Source of the DNA: Gonatopus flavifemur | Taxonomy: Eukaryota > Arthropoda > Insecta > Hymenoptera > Dryinidae | DNA length: 64,000 nt | NCBI GenBank assembly: GCA_018340375.1 | Contig: JAFFJZ010000007.1 | Location: 9,238,001 to 9,302,000, forward strand | Direction of reading: 5' to 3' | In this document: positions 23,895 to 35,344 of the stretch, piece by piece | How the letters are laid out: each line of letters starts with the position of its first letter | Numbering within the stretch: the first letter of the stretch is position 1 | Notes under the pieces: generated by a model | The model's database searches: none | Seen by the model: only the letters and a program-made list of their open reading frames with translations | What the model was told of the DNA's origin: nothing | Program-made: the position numbers and the translations under genes

Positions 23895-24085
23895 TGCTGT
23901 ATCAGCTAAATTTTAGCGATTGTAACTCAACATTTCAACTCCCACAGGACAACTAATTTCTTAACAACAATAACTACAATTTAGCTGATGAAGCTAAAAA
24001 TTTCGCTACAGCAGGTAAAATTCAGCTATAGGAGCTAAAACAAGGCTGTCCATCTCACAGCTAATTCATTTTTTCTGTGCACGAT
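23895..24085. repeat. AGCTAAATT-rich repeat, relative of the hairpin at 58466
   Basis: Repeated words around AGCTAAA and its inverse (CAGCTAAATTTTAGC, AATTTAGCTG, TTCAGCTATAGGAGCTAAA), ending in ACAGCTAATTCATTTTTTCTG. The same vocabulary builds the element at 58466-58691. Boundaries are approximate. Confidence 0.45.
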
Positions 24086-24099
24086 TGAACAGTTGGGAG

Positions 24100-27000
24100 T
24101 ATTGAAGCCGAACAGAAATTTGTTGAGGTTAATGTGGAGGTCTTACGAGGTAATTTTTTATTCAGAAGAGTTTGGTTGAAATTTTTATTTCATAATAGTA
24201 CCCGCACAAAGAAGAATATTCAATAACGTGGAGTACAAATATTTAAAACTGGCTCATTAGTCATATCACTTCTGCTACACGCATATCCTAATGCGGGTAA
24301 ATAATTATCTTTTCAATTACTTTTTCAATTATTGGATTGCTCAAAGTACGTTCTCGGAAAATTCTAAAAGATTTCCTTCAAAGTGAAAATCAATATAACC
24401 CAAAAACTATTGGATGGATCAAACTTTTGTTTTAGCTCAAAGTACACGGAATTCATAGGAGTCTATTAAAGTAGATAGATTTCGCTATTATTTATTTATT
24501 ATTTCTTTATTATATCACTTCAAAGAGCGAAAAAAAGTGAACAATCGGTACCCAAAATTCGTATGTGATAATTCCATGAATTGTTCGGCTTTTTATTGAT
24601 ATAATTGGTGTAAGTTCCATTACATATCATGTATATATTTCACAAAAACTCTTGAATTTTGAATTTCAGACAACTTTCACAAGTGCTAAAATGTCCGCCG
24701 GTTTGATACATTTCTTCTTTTGGAGGGTCACGTGACAGCACATGTAAAAAACTTGTGTGGCACAATTTTTCATGTACTCCAAGACTCGTTAAATATGGGT
24801 CAAAAAACTTGACTAGGTTATTTTCTTTCTCATATGAGAAAAAAAAATCAAGAAAATCACCTCACTTTCGGGTCGCTTGGGATGAAATTGAGAGGGATCT
24901 AGCAGAAATCTCCTTACAAATCAAGGGTTTGGAACTCCCTCATGTTCTTAGAAGATTGACATCAGGTATTTCAAGAATACGGAATAGTCCGAAATTTCTC
25001 GTTTTGTAAGAAGACTCTTGCCAGATATCTTCCAATTTAATCCAATAACTTCGCAAATTTAACCCTGAACATTCGGTCAGATATAATTTTTTTTTTTTTT
25101 GAAAAAAAATATATATATCAGGGAATGTTTCATGGATTTGCAACAAAGCTTCTTGGAGATTCCTGACCATGCTCTCTCTCCTTCGAATTACTCTTCCCAG
25201 AAGAAGAAAGAAGTATGCAACAGGAACAGAGGTTCTAAACCCGCTGCTACCGTATCTTGACAACTTAACCAATACAAGCATCCTAGACTCCCGATTTATC
25301 AATCAAGGAACTATCCTTTTCAATTTGTTTCGGTATCCGAACAGGTTTCCATTCATCCACACTGATCAAATATTATCGTAATCTTCAATCTCAGAACTTC
25401 GTGAAGACTCGATCGCAAGATTCTGGTGAATCTCTATAAGAAAAGAAAACGATTCCATTCACTTCAGTCTTTCTACAGCACTATACGTAGATGAAAATAT
25501 TTTTTTCAATCAAATATATTCGATAATCGCAAAATGGACGATGAGTTATTTCCGTTGAAACGCGCAGGAATTCTTTTTCTCTCTTTTTTTTCTTGACATT
25601 TTCAACAAAACGGTTGAAATATTCACGTGGTATTCCGCGCAGTAAGTATTCTAGTCAGGAACATACTTGCGTCGTTCGACCGTACCGTGCACACGACCAC
25701 ACGTAGGTACTCTTGAAATTTTTTTCTCTCTTGAAAATATATATTATCAAGATTTTTGGGAAGGTCGTTTCGATACATATCTAACGAGAATCCAATTAGC
25801 TACGTAATTCGCTCATGTTATTTTTCATAATATATTTCACACGTTGGATGTAAATTTATTACAAACAAAAGAAAATAATCATGAGTCAGTGTGAATATTG
25901 CGTCGAGTCGAAATTGTGTTAAAGATAAACCAAATTCATACATTTATTCACTCTCGGAGGTGATCGATACACAATTATTGTTTGCTCAAGGATTTCATTG
26001 ATATATTTTTTTTCCTTCGAGTCAAATTGTGAATATTCATCGCGTTGCGTAGGTGGTATAGTAAACGTCTTAATGTCTAACTCCACATCGATTCGTAAAA
26101 AAGCAGTTTCCAAAAGCTTTGTATTCGGTTTGTGTGCATAGGTGAACTTCGAGATAGTTTTTGTAACATCTTCGTCATCCTTCATGATTGAATAAAATAA
26201 TCCTACGCGCCGTACGAAATCAATCTATTGTTGTTCGTGGTTCAAAAGGTGTCAGTATTTTTGAATCGCTTCATTCTTCGCTTAAAGAGACTTTTAAAAT
26301 TTGTACTTAATTTACCAAGTATAAAAATTTCATACAAACAAAAGCGTACATAAATGGAGATATGAATTCGACAAATGTAAATATTTTTTCTACGAATCTT
26401 TTCTTTCATGTCGGAGAAAAAATACCTGAAAATAAAAAACGACTGGTATGCTCACTCGTGTTGATCTTTTTTCCACGCACGAGTTTCGGAGATGAACGGA
26501 GAGGCGCTTGATCCGTCCTTGAAAGATCCTTAGGACATCTCGAGGAGGATTCATAAAGTGTAAGGTTAATGACACGGCGTTTAACTCTGAACCGGGTACT
26601 GTTTAGTCACGACACGAGATCCCGTATGCAATCTTACCTATCCCAAACAAAGCTCAATTCAAAACAAAATGTGTAGAATTCATCTCTCGTATGATTCACT
26701 TGAAAAATTTTTCATTTTCCCAATAACGTAGGAACATTTCTCGATTCATTACGTTGAATTTATCACTCATTTCGATGAATATGTATTCCGAGGTGATTAT
26801 AAAATCCTCTCTAGAGGAACAATTTAATTTCAAGAATCATGGTTGAGATTGTTCTCGCACGTACTTCTTGCGTAACGACAAAATCAATTGATTGCAGCTT
26901 GGAGCTAAGTATTTCATGGAATAAATTTCACGAAGGTCGAAATTATTCTTCAACGATCCGTCGTTTTTCGGTCAAAAATTCGGATGGACTTAACAAAGCA

Positions 27001-29550
27001 GACGGAACTAGTGTTATATAAATACAGTTTGGGAAGAGAATATTTCAAAAACAGCGTATCACAAATCTTGTAATGTGTTTAAACCAAATCCAAATTTTGA
27101 ATTACGATGCAGAGACTCGAATGACTCATCTTCGAAGAATTATCATCACTAGAATGATGAATAAGTTATTCAGAATTGATCACAACTGTTTTGTATGTAT
27201 CGTTCACAGGAATATTTTGAACAGCATCATAATTCTATGAAAGATCTTTTTTCGTCTTGGGAAAAAAATCATTCTTTTGTGACGTCAATTTGGGTTGAGC
27301 AGGAGGGAGGTCAGGAATCCCTTTAAGTCCACATGCCTACGGTACCTTTTACCGTATTGTACCTGTGGTTCCTAACTTATTATTCCCCCGCACATCCGGG
27401 ACAGCGGATCTTCATTTCTCCCTATATATCTTTTTTTTATATCATCTCATTAAATTTTGCGTACAAATTAATTGATTATAAATTAACTGTGTAATATATC
27501 GCGCCAATCTTCGATGAAAAATTCTCTCTTCGCGCAATCCAAGCACTAATTATTTCAATAATTCCGATATTTTAGATACTGTCAAACATGTTGTGCCAGA
27601 ATAAGGATTTGAACACGTGAGTCTAGAGTTGCGACACTTGACCCAGATTCTCAATATAGTTATAGCGAAGTCTACTGCGATGTTTACATTCCTATCTCTA
27701 AGCGATATCGGTTGTTGTTTGTCATTATCCCCCTTGTCAGCGGCTCTTATGGAATAACGAAACACATATTTTACGCCGTACTCTTCGGTTTATTAAATAT
27801 TTCATTGGCCCCGCGGTTGTAAATTTCATTACTTCGATATAATATTTTTCTCTTACTACGTAAACGGATGATTATTCTATGAAAGAGTGAAAAAAATGAA
27901 AAGACAGGTTTTTCAATTAGATATTCTTATGAAGATCATTACTGCGCGTACAACAAAGTTTTGAAATTATGATCTTAAATGTTTTACTCGCATCATTCTC
28001 AGAAATAACGTGATGAAATGGGCTATAAAAGTTTTTACAGAGTTTCACTGCATTTGCACTGTCAACATTAAAGGAACGCTATGTGATTTCTATTAGAGTG
28101 GTGTGATAAAAGTAAATAAATGTTCATCGATGAAATTTGCACAAAAAGAAATGATCGAAACAACTTATTATACTGGGAGATGAATAAAATTATATATCCA
28201 ATACAGAAAGGATAGCAAGAAGACGATTATTTTCGCGAGCAATCGAATTTACGGAACGATTTGCAAGTTTTTTCGCTCCCCTTGAGTTTACTCGGAAGAA
28301 TTTATAATTGTAGTTATTACCGTGTAACGACGAATGCGCACCGGCAAAACCCTAACCGTGTTGCTGCTGCTGCTGCTGCCGCTGCCGCTCTTGCGTTTCG
28401 ATCGTATAAATGAGGAAAGGTAGATAAAGGGAAGAAGAAGGAAAAAAAAACACCAAGACGCGTAATTGCATTACTTACGCACCTTCAACTTCGTAAGTGG
28501 GTTGCTGCCACCAAGTGAAGAGAGACAAAGGCCGAGAGTATTGCTCTGCCTTCACTCGAAGAGGCGGAGATCTAATTTCACACAACTCACATACGTACAT
28601 TCAACACCACGGGAATATGTTCCCAGTCTATGACGTAAGATTTCTGGTTTAACGTATGAAAAAAGAAGAGAGACGTCACCAGTAGTACTTGATCGAGATC
28701 TCATTAAATTCGCCGATGGCAATAATATCGATACCTAAATGTTTTATGAGAAATTTCACTGGAGAATAATTTGATCGCGCGTGGACGTGTGTGAACGTAT
28801 ATGGATATTTGTATGTCAGTTCGCGAGTATAAGATTAGAGATTGAGTCAATTGAATTCGCCCGTGGCAATAATATTGATTGGTTGTCAAACGTATATATT
28901 TTATATAAATGTCAAGAGAAACCGCTGCATCGAGAAGAGTTGTTTTGTTTGAAACATCTGTTGCATTGATAAGGATATTGATTTCTATATAGATAGATAC
29001 TTACAGGAACGACAAAAGACTTTGATGTACGATTAAACGTGATATTCAAACTGTTTTGTTTCGTTTTTTTGTCTTGTTGTTTCTTTTGTGTTGGAGTGTA
29101 TATGAATCATTTATAAATTGTAGACAGATTTTTGTCGTTGTCGATATACCGTTATAGAGTTGAATCGAAACTATTCTTCGGGAACGCGAGGGAGACGAGG
29201 GAACGAGTCAAGGCTGTGAAATTTTATTTGGGTAAAGAAATCTTGGATTAATGACAAATCGACGTGTAAAAGAAACTTCGAGCCGAAGTTGTGAAATGAA
29301 AGGAAATGAAAAGAGGTGAAGATGATTCTACAATAACTAATTACCTGTATGAATGATGAGAACACTTGATGTCTTCGAGGGAGATATTGTCGTAGATATT
29401 TTGAAGAAAACAAAAACTTAGAATTTGAGTAATCAAGTTTTATCAAAATTAAAGGTTTTAGAAATGAATGAACTTTTAATTCTTCTTTAGTTGTTTATGA
29501 GACGAGTACATTTTTTTAACAATCTTGAACTTTATTGATTCAAACGTGGT
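24100..29550. other. No supported gene
   Basis: AT-rich DNA lacking transposon ends. Notable simple tracts are a T/A run at about 25085-25115 and a GCT triplet run at 28362-28389 in GC-rich surroundings. The minus frame at 24940-25302 (120 codons) contains a poly-lysine stretch from the A/T run and has no recognisable domain. A minus-strand acceptor-like TTTTTTATTTTCAG|GTATTT near 26425 is followed by a poor donor and was not called. Confidence 0.45.
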
Positions 29551-29624
29551 GTGCTAATGAAATTGAATTTATTTTTGTTTCAGGTGAGTTCTATTAGTTT
29601 TGCTGATTTTTATTAACGGTGAGT
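29551..29624 (+). promoter_or_regulatory. Recursive splice site (ratchet point) with RS-exon, site 1
   Basis: ATTTTTGTTTCAG|GTGAGT joins a strong acceptor directly to a strong donor at 29583/29584. A CTAAT branch-point consensus lies upstream (branch A at 29557, 26 nt before the final G). A second donor, AACG|GTGAGTTG, follows at 29619, defining a 35-nt potential RS-exon (29584-29618) with stops in all three frames. In insects and vertebrates this arrangement lets a long intron be removed in steps: the acceptor is used first, then the regenerated donor is spliced onward. It lies 9.66 kb downstream of the donor at 19926 and 20.1 kb upstream of site 2, on the same strand. Alternatively it is a normal small untranslated exon. 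Confidence 0.6.
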
Positions 29625-29689
29625 TGTATAATTGAAATTACCTTTCAAACGGTTCGAACCTCGAACTTGAATAGGCAAGAAAGTTGGAT

Positions 29690-29945
29690 TTGGTTTGAAT
29701 TTCGAATGTTTGGGAAGTGCAGTTGGGTTCGAGTTTCGGTATATCAGGGGTGATGCATGAATTAAGTCATGCCGGAAAAGGAACGAGGGCAGTATTGAAC
29801 ATACCCTCGAATTTCCAACCGGGGGCCTCGATGCAACCCAGTCCGAGACTGGAAGGAGGAGAACTTTAACACAACATTAAGGGCCATGGCGGAACAAGCG
29901 TTATCTCAGCATGACATCCCGTTTACGCTTCATTGATGAAATTGA
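29690..29945 (+). other. GC-rich coding-like island downstream of recursive site 1
   Basis: This stretch is clearly richer in G and C than its surroundings. From about 29695 one frame is open for over 60 codons to a TAA near 29870. It includes MHELSHAGKGTRAVLNI (ATG at 29755) then PSNFQPGASMQPSPRLEGGE. A second frame from about 29805 is open to TGATGA at about 29937 (contains DWKEENFNTTLRAMAEQAL and SQHDIPFTLH). An acceptor-like GGGAAGTGCAG precedes. I recognise neither peptide. It may be a fossil transposon ORF with a frameshift, a host exon, or conserved non-coding DNA. Confidence 0.3.
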
Positions 29946-30115
29946 GCTGAGAATATCCACTGAAATTGACGATCAAACGGTATAAACATGAAATATTTAA
30001 CACATTTTCGGAGCTGGAATTTTTATTGTTTAGATTCACTTGACATTAGATCTGTATCATCCCTTTCTTTTGGATCTATCGAAATTTCATTATAGCTTTA
30101 GGAATTAGATGACTG

Positions 30116-30373
30116 CACGGAGAAAAATTGTCTATTATAAATTACTAGACTCGCTAGTATATTGCGGATATACTTGCATTCTGAAGTTATATACAAAACA
30201 TTCTCTTCAAAAGTACCAGACTTTCTGGGAGTTAATGGTAGGATAATGACATTTTATAATAGAAAGTCTGATGCTTTTGATGAGAATGTTTGGTATATAA
30301 CCTTAAAATGCGAGTATATCCTCAATATACTAGCGAGTCTAGTAATTTTTAGTAGATAATTTTTCTCAGTGTG
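30116..30373. mobile_element. 258-bp hairpin MITE
   Basis: CACGGAGAAAAATTGTCTA on the left matches the inverted right end AATTTTTCTCAGTGTG. The arms continue inward: TTACTAGACTCGCTAGTATA / ATACTAGCGAGTCTAGTAA and GAAAGTCTGATGCTTTTGA / TCAAAAGTACCAGACTTTC. Nearly the whole element is self-complementary. Its CACGGAGAAAAA start is shared with 45328. Confidence 0.8.
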
Positions 30374-31735
30374 CAGATCTAATTCATTCTTTCTCATGAG
30401 AAATAAAACCCACCACCTCATTATCTCTAATTTCTCATAAAACAAACTTTTTCGAATAAACTATGAAACAACTTTCCCATATTTTCTCTTTGATTTTTGC
30501 GGAACTGTGAAAGAATGAGAAATTTCATAATAAGAGTATGAAAAATTCTCTGAAAGGGAAAGAACTTCAGTGCCGAGTGTCAATATTGAAAAAAGAACAA
30601 GGGATGAAATTGAAGCTAACAGATTGGAAACACCAGGTATAGATTCTAGTGCATTATAGAATTATCATAGGGTGGTGAAATCTGTACCAACGAGATGTGT
30701 GAATCACAATTTACAAGAATATGTACTTAATCCTCATCAGCATAGAAGAGTCTTTGAAACTCGCTTTGATGGAGAAACATGTTGTTTAAAGAGAATATAA
30801 CTGTGCGCGAGCAATAAATTACCATTTTTAAGGCGATGTCCGGTTGTTCTCAAAGTGAATGACTTGGTATATTTATAACTTTTATTTGTAGAATCTCTAA
30901 GATTCTTCTATATTACAAAAAAGTACTGTACGGGTAAGAATTAAAACAAGAATATTGAACATATGGCGTGTACAATTTCTACAGGGGGCTTTATATGAAA
31001 AGAAAGAGTGATGAATAAATCGACTCATACATGCGTCAGGAATTTTCCGTATTTTATTGAAGATTTACTGTCGAATGACGGAAAAATCCCATATCGTTCA
31101 GAATTTTCAGTCATATTTTCTGGTAAATTTTATACACATTTACTGGGAATTGATTTCCTATCCCATAATCGGACTTTTCCGGTTGCTGCTTACAAAGAAA
31201 TTCAGATTTTTTTTCTTACTGTGTACACTCTAGCAGAAGTGGTCTAAGCATTTACAAGTTTTGCAAGGTATAATCAAAGTTTCAAACTATATATCATTCA
31301 ATTCTAGAACCATAAAATTTCTATAAAATTCTATAAAGAATGCATCAAGTTTCCATTAGGTGTACAACTTTGCTTCCACCGTTTTTTCCCACAATTCGAG
31401 GCTCCATTCTCAAAAAGTAAATACATTCTTATGGTTCAAAGTACTGGCCGTCGCTAGCCACTACTTTTTCACATCTTTTTGGCAATTGTCGAATCTCATT
31501 TCGGAAGAACGATGCATCTTTTGAGGCGATACACGAATCGATCTATTGCTTTAACTTCTTCATAAGAATGAGAATGCTGACACTCAGACCGTGTGCCATC
31601 GATCAAAATATAGGGTAGTCGGAAGAAGTCAAATATGTCTTGACCGGTTTTGAGACACGTGGCCGAGCATGTTGCAGGATAATTTTATCATGTCTTTCTT
31701 GGTACTGTGGCCGTTTCTCCTTTAATGCTCGGCTC

Positions 31736-32057
31736 CAGAGCCATCTTTCATTGCTTAAAGGCCCTGGGCCGACTTAGAGTGGAGGCCCATGTAAGGAGAC
31801 GTAAAATCTTGAAATTTTTCAAAAACCACTCTAACGTTAATCATTATGATTTTTCTTTAAAATAAGTATTGACTGAATTTCCACTTGTTCGTATATCTAG
31901 AATTAGTTTTATTTTAGAAATAACTTGATTTCATTTTGTTCAAGTAACCTTTTTGAGAAAATATGTAAAAATCTTATCGATTCTCTACGAAGAGGCCCTC
32001 CTTTTGCAGGAGGCCCTGGGCTCGGGCCCGGTGTGCCCTGCCTCAAAGACGGCCCTG
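31736..32057. mobile_element. hAT-type MITE (322 bp) in the mariner coding region
   Basis: The ends CAGAGCCATCTTTCA and (inverted) CAGGGCCGTCTTTGA are flanked by a perfect 8-bp duplication CTCGGCTC (31728-31735 and 32058-32065). The core is AT-rich and the subterminal parts are rich in GGCCC. It splits the transposase between LMRMSRA and RALKEKRPQY. The perfect duplication suggests it is younger than the Mutator-like insertion, whose duplication carries a mismatch. Confidence 0.9.
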
Positions 32058-32601
32058 CTCGGCTCATACGCATCAACCGCATGCGATATCGATCCCCTAT
32101 AATTGTTTCATTCGATTTCAATAGCTCATAATACATGACACCGCTGATCTCACCAAATGCAGAGCATAACCTTGGCACCATGAATATTTGGTTTAGCCGT
32201 CGCCGTGGGGACATGTCCGGGCATTCCCCAAGATTTTCTGCGCTTGGGATTATCGTAGTAGACCCATTTTTCGTCACCGGTCAAAACCCGTAAAAACCCC
32301 TCCCGATTCTGTGTTTGAAGCAGCTGTTCGCAAGTAAAGAAATGTCGTTCAACATCTCTTGACTTCAATTCGTACGGAACCAAATTCCCCTGTTTCTGAA
32401 TCATTCCCATGTCTCTGAAGCGTTTCGGAATGGTTTGTTGAGTTACTCCCAATGATTCCGCCAATCCTTCTTGCGTTTGGCACGAGTCTTCATCAAGTAA
32501 TGCCTCCAATTCGGAATCTTCAAAAATTTTCTCTCTTCCACCGCCATGTCGGTCCTCGACATTCAAATCACCCTTTTTGAAACGTTGAAACTATTCACGA
32601 C

Positions 32602-33363
32602 GATTCCCCTTACTTACCGCGCATCAAGTTCCGCGTGCTCCGTTGCCGCGCCACGCTTACCGCGCGGAAGCGAACCGCGCACCTTTATTCCCGCGCGAGA
32701 TGTTAACCGCGCATACTCATCAGCGAGCAAAACAGCAACCGCGCCTCCCCTCCCGAACAGTTAACAACACACAATTTCAAAACAACCTACGAAACACACA
32801 CCACGATATATCAACGAAATAATATTGTAATATTATTCGCTTCATTGAACAAGTCAGAAATTGAAAACAAACATTTCATATCGACGAAACACACAACGAA
32901 ACTTGGATACGAACGAAATATCAATACATTATCATTCACTTCCTTGAAGAATTCTGAAATTTAGAAGAAAAATCTCATACGAAACTACATTACATTTGAA
33001 AACGTGTATTAATAGATGATGAATGTAACAATGAAACTTAGAAGAAACATCTCAAATGAAACTAAATTACATTTAAAAACATTTCTTAATAAATAATGAA
33101 CATCAAAAACAACATCAAAAATGATTATGAAACATACAAGAACACATAAGAACACTATTCTTACATTCAGAACATGACACTCAATCGCATAAGAATTATT
33201 GAATTTACCAACAATATTTCACGCGCGGAAAGCGCAAATCGCGGCAACGGGCGCGCGGTAAACCCTACGCGCGGAAATGACAACCGCGTGGAACCAATCC
33301 ACGCGGGAAACCTTGCGTGGAGAACCGCGCGCGGAAAAAAACACGCGGAAAATAAGGGCTACC
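32602..33363. mobile_element. Mutator-like non-autonomous element (762 bp) with CCGCGC arrays
   Basis: Its inverted ends are GATTCCCCTTACTTACC on the left and, inverted, GGTAGCCCTTATTTTCC on the right. The flanks ATTCACGAC (32593-32601) and ATTCACAAC (33364-33372) make a 9-bp target duplication with one mismatch. Nine-bp duplications and long subterminal arrays point to Mutator-like elements. The first and last 160-200 bp are packed with CCGCGC/GCGCGG words, while the core is AT-rich with repeated GAAAC/CATTT motifs. No transposase. Insertion is in the transposase between the R-T-R-C-E-W and F-Q-R-F motifs. Confidence 0.8.
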
Positions 33364-33611
33364 ATTCACAACGCGTTCTTCCATTCGAAGCAGCCTCACC
33401 GTAACTACTTGAGAGCATTCGATGAGCCTCAGCCGCAGTTTTTTTCAAATGCAAGCAGAAAATCAGAACTTCCCGCCAATGACGAGAATTCGGCACAACA
33501 ACTGACATCTTCTATCGAGTAAAAATTTTTGATGTAATAAAAAATTCACTAATATGACGATTTTGTTATGTTGACATATGTCCAACCTTACTGTGTGACA
33601 TTCATTCCCTA

Positions 33612-35270
33612 CCCTGGTAAAAAAATCTCTCTGAATCTCTCTGAAGATTTCACGTTTCAGAGAGATTCAGGAAGAATCAGAGAAATTCAGAGCAATTGAG
33701 CGTGGTTCAGAGGATTTCAGAGACTAGTGGATTGAGAGAACGTGTGCTTTGAATTTTTCATAAGAATTCAGAAAAATTCAGAGGCACTCAGAGAGATGCA
33801 GGGAAATTCAAAGAGGAACAAATTCAGTAAAATCCTTGGTCCTGCATTTCAGAGACGTTCAAGGAGTGTCAGACACTTTCAAAGATGGATGAATTCAGAA
33901 AGACCCAGAGTAATTCAGAGAGATTCAGAGGAATTCAGAGAAACTCAGGGAGGAATTAACTCAGTAAAATTTTTGGTTCAGGATTTCAGAAGTATTCAGG
34001 GAATGTCAGAGACAGGTGGATTGGAAAAACTTGTGCGTGGCATTTTTCAGAAAGATTCAAAGAGATTCAGCGGAATTCAGAGAGATGCGGGGGAAGTCTG
34101 GGAAATTCAGAGAGAAATAAATTCAGTAAAATCTTGATCCTGCATTTCAGAGGCTTTCTGGAAGTTTTAGAGACTTCCAGAGACAGATACATTAAGAAAA
34201 ATTGTGCGTAGAACATGTTAGAAATATTAAGAAGAATTTAGAAAGATTCAGAGTAATTCAGAGAAATTCACAGGAATTCAGAGAAATTCAGAGAGGAATG
34301 AATTCAGTAAAATTTTTGGTTCAGGATTTCAGAAGTATTCAGGAAATGTCAGAGACTCACAGAGACAAGTAAATTAGGGAGAATATGTGCGTAGAGCTTT
34401 TCAGGAATATTCAGAAGAATTTGGAAAGGTTCAGCGTAGTTCAGAGAAATTCAGAGAGAAATTAATTCTGCTAAATTTTTGGTTCAGGATTTCAGAGGTA
34501 TTCAGTAAGTGTCAGAGACTCGCAGAGACAGGTGAAGTAGGAAAAATTGTGCGTGGGATTTTTCAGAAAAATTCAGAGAGATTCAGAGGAATTTAGAGAG
34601 ATCCGGGGGGGTTTGGGAAATTCAGAGAGGAATGAATTCAGTACAATCCTTGGTCCTGCATTTCAGAGGCTTTCTGGAAGTTTCAGAGACTTCCGGAGGA
34701 AGATAAATTGAGAAAAGTTGTGCGTGGAATTTTTTAGAAATATTCAGAAGATTTCAGAAAGATTCAGAGTAATCCAGAGAGATTCAGAGGAATTCAGAGG
34801 AAGCTTTGGAATCTGAATACATTAAATTCCGGGATATTTAGAGGAATTCAGAGAGATCCAGAGAAAATCAGAGAGATTCAGAGAAATTCAAAGAAATTCA
34901 GAGGAGTTCAGGGGAAGTTTTGAAATCTGAATACATTAGATTCCGGTAGATTTAGAGAAATTTAGAGATATGCAGGTAAATTCAGAGGGAGCTTTGAAAT
35001 TTGAATATATAAAATTCTGAGGGATTCAGTGATATGCGGAGAGATTCAGGGAAAGTTGAAGAATTCAGAATGTATCACTATCGGAAAAGTCTCTAACTTC
35101 CTCTGAATTACTCTGGAATTACTCTGAATCTCTCTGAAATTTGTCCCAAAATATAGAGAGATTCAGAGAGATTTCAGAGAGATTCAGAGAGATTTCAGAG
35201 AGATTCAGAGAGATTTCAGAGAGATTCAGAGAGATTTCAGAGAGATTCAGAGAGATTTTTTTTACCAGGG
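33612..35270. mobile_element. Satellite-bearing TA-target DNA transposon, copy 2
   Basis: The ends CCCTGGTAAAAAAATCTCTC and GAGAGATTTTTTTTACCAGGG-type (inverted) are flanked by TA (33610-33611 and 35271-35272). The interior has a higher-order structure. Modules of about 134-181 bp begin with TTGGTCCTGCATTTCAG or TTGGTTCAGGATTTCAG (near 33837, 33971, 34135, 34316, 34480 and 34648), built from degenerate ATTCAGAGAG units. The right end has about five near-perfect 21-bp units (35156-35258). The 21-bp period keeps frame and produces repeated REISERF peptides, which are artefacts. It inserted in the mariner 5' leader. Related to 5621-6973. Confidence 0.88.
35156..35258 (+). repeat. 21-bp tandem repeat at the transposon's right end
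   Basis: About five copies of AGAGATTCAGAGAGATTTC plus AG, nearly identical, next to the terminal repeat. Their homogeneity contrasts with the diverged interior and suggests recent expansion or conversion. Confidence 0.85.
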
Positions 35271-35344
35271 TAACCTATTTCGGCCGCCACCTACCGACGC
35301 AACCATGTATTGTAAACGGCGGAAGCAAAGTTGTACACTTAATA

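Larger units (their letters stand above)
31429..33508 (-). pseudogene. mariner transposase pseudogene, mellifera-like
   Basis: The start codon is at 33508 (MSVVVPNSRHWREVL, then KKTAAEAHRML in the N-terminal helix-turn-helix region) and the stop is at 31429-31431 after VVASDGQYFEP. The largest intact piece (32150-32566) has DRHGGGREKIFEDSELEALL, the second helix-turn-helix SLGVTQQTIPKRF, and the first catalytic aspartate in LTGDEKWVYYDNPKRRKSW (32273-32275). Lesions are a TAG in place of a Trp codon (32591-32593), TGA after MLCIW (32150-32152), a one-base frameshift just beyond, two large insertions, and further stops near the end. The segment that should hold the second aspartate reads LQH-ARPRV, lacking two residues. 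The third-aspartate region is also largely deleted. It cannot make active enzyme. Confidence 0.9.
31356..35342 (-). mobile_element. mariner transposon invaded by three later elements
   Basis: The left end TTAGGTGTACAACTTTGCTT and the inverted right end (read on the minus strand, TTAAGTGTACAACTTTGCTT) are matched terminal repeats of mariner type. The right flank is TA; the left is a decayed CA. The transposase reads leftwards. The 3,987 bp contains a hAT MITE (31736-32057), a Mutator-like element (32602-33363) and a satellite transposon (33612-35270). Subtracting these and their target duplications leaves about 1.22 kb, close to a full mariner of about 1.28 kb. The 5' leader interrupted by the third insertion totals about 165 bp, as expected. 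It sits inside a GGGGCT/TGTGATTTTATA repeat (flank 35345-35410). Confidence 0.9.

Noticed and set aside
26410..26450. Minus-strand TTTTTTATTTTCAG|GTATTT as a recursive site
   Set aside because: The donor half is weak, no second donor follows, and it has no partner on that strand.
31909..32277. 122-codon minus-strand frame
   Set aside because: It is a chance fusion of a frameshifted piece of mariner transposase with the inserted hAT MITE.
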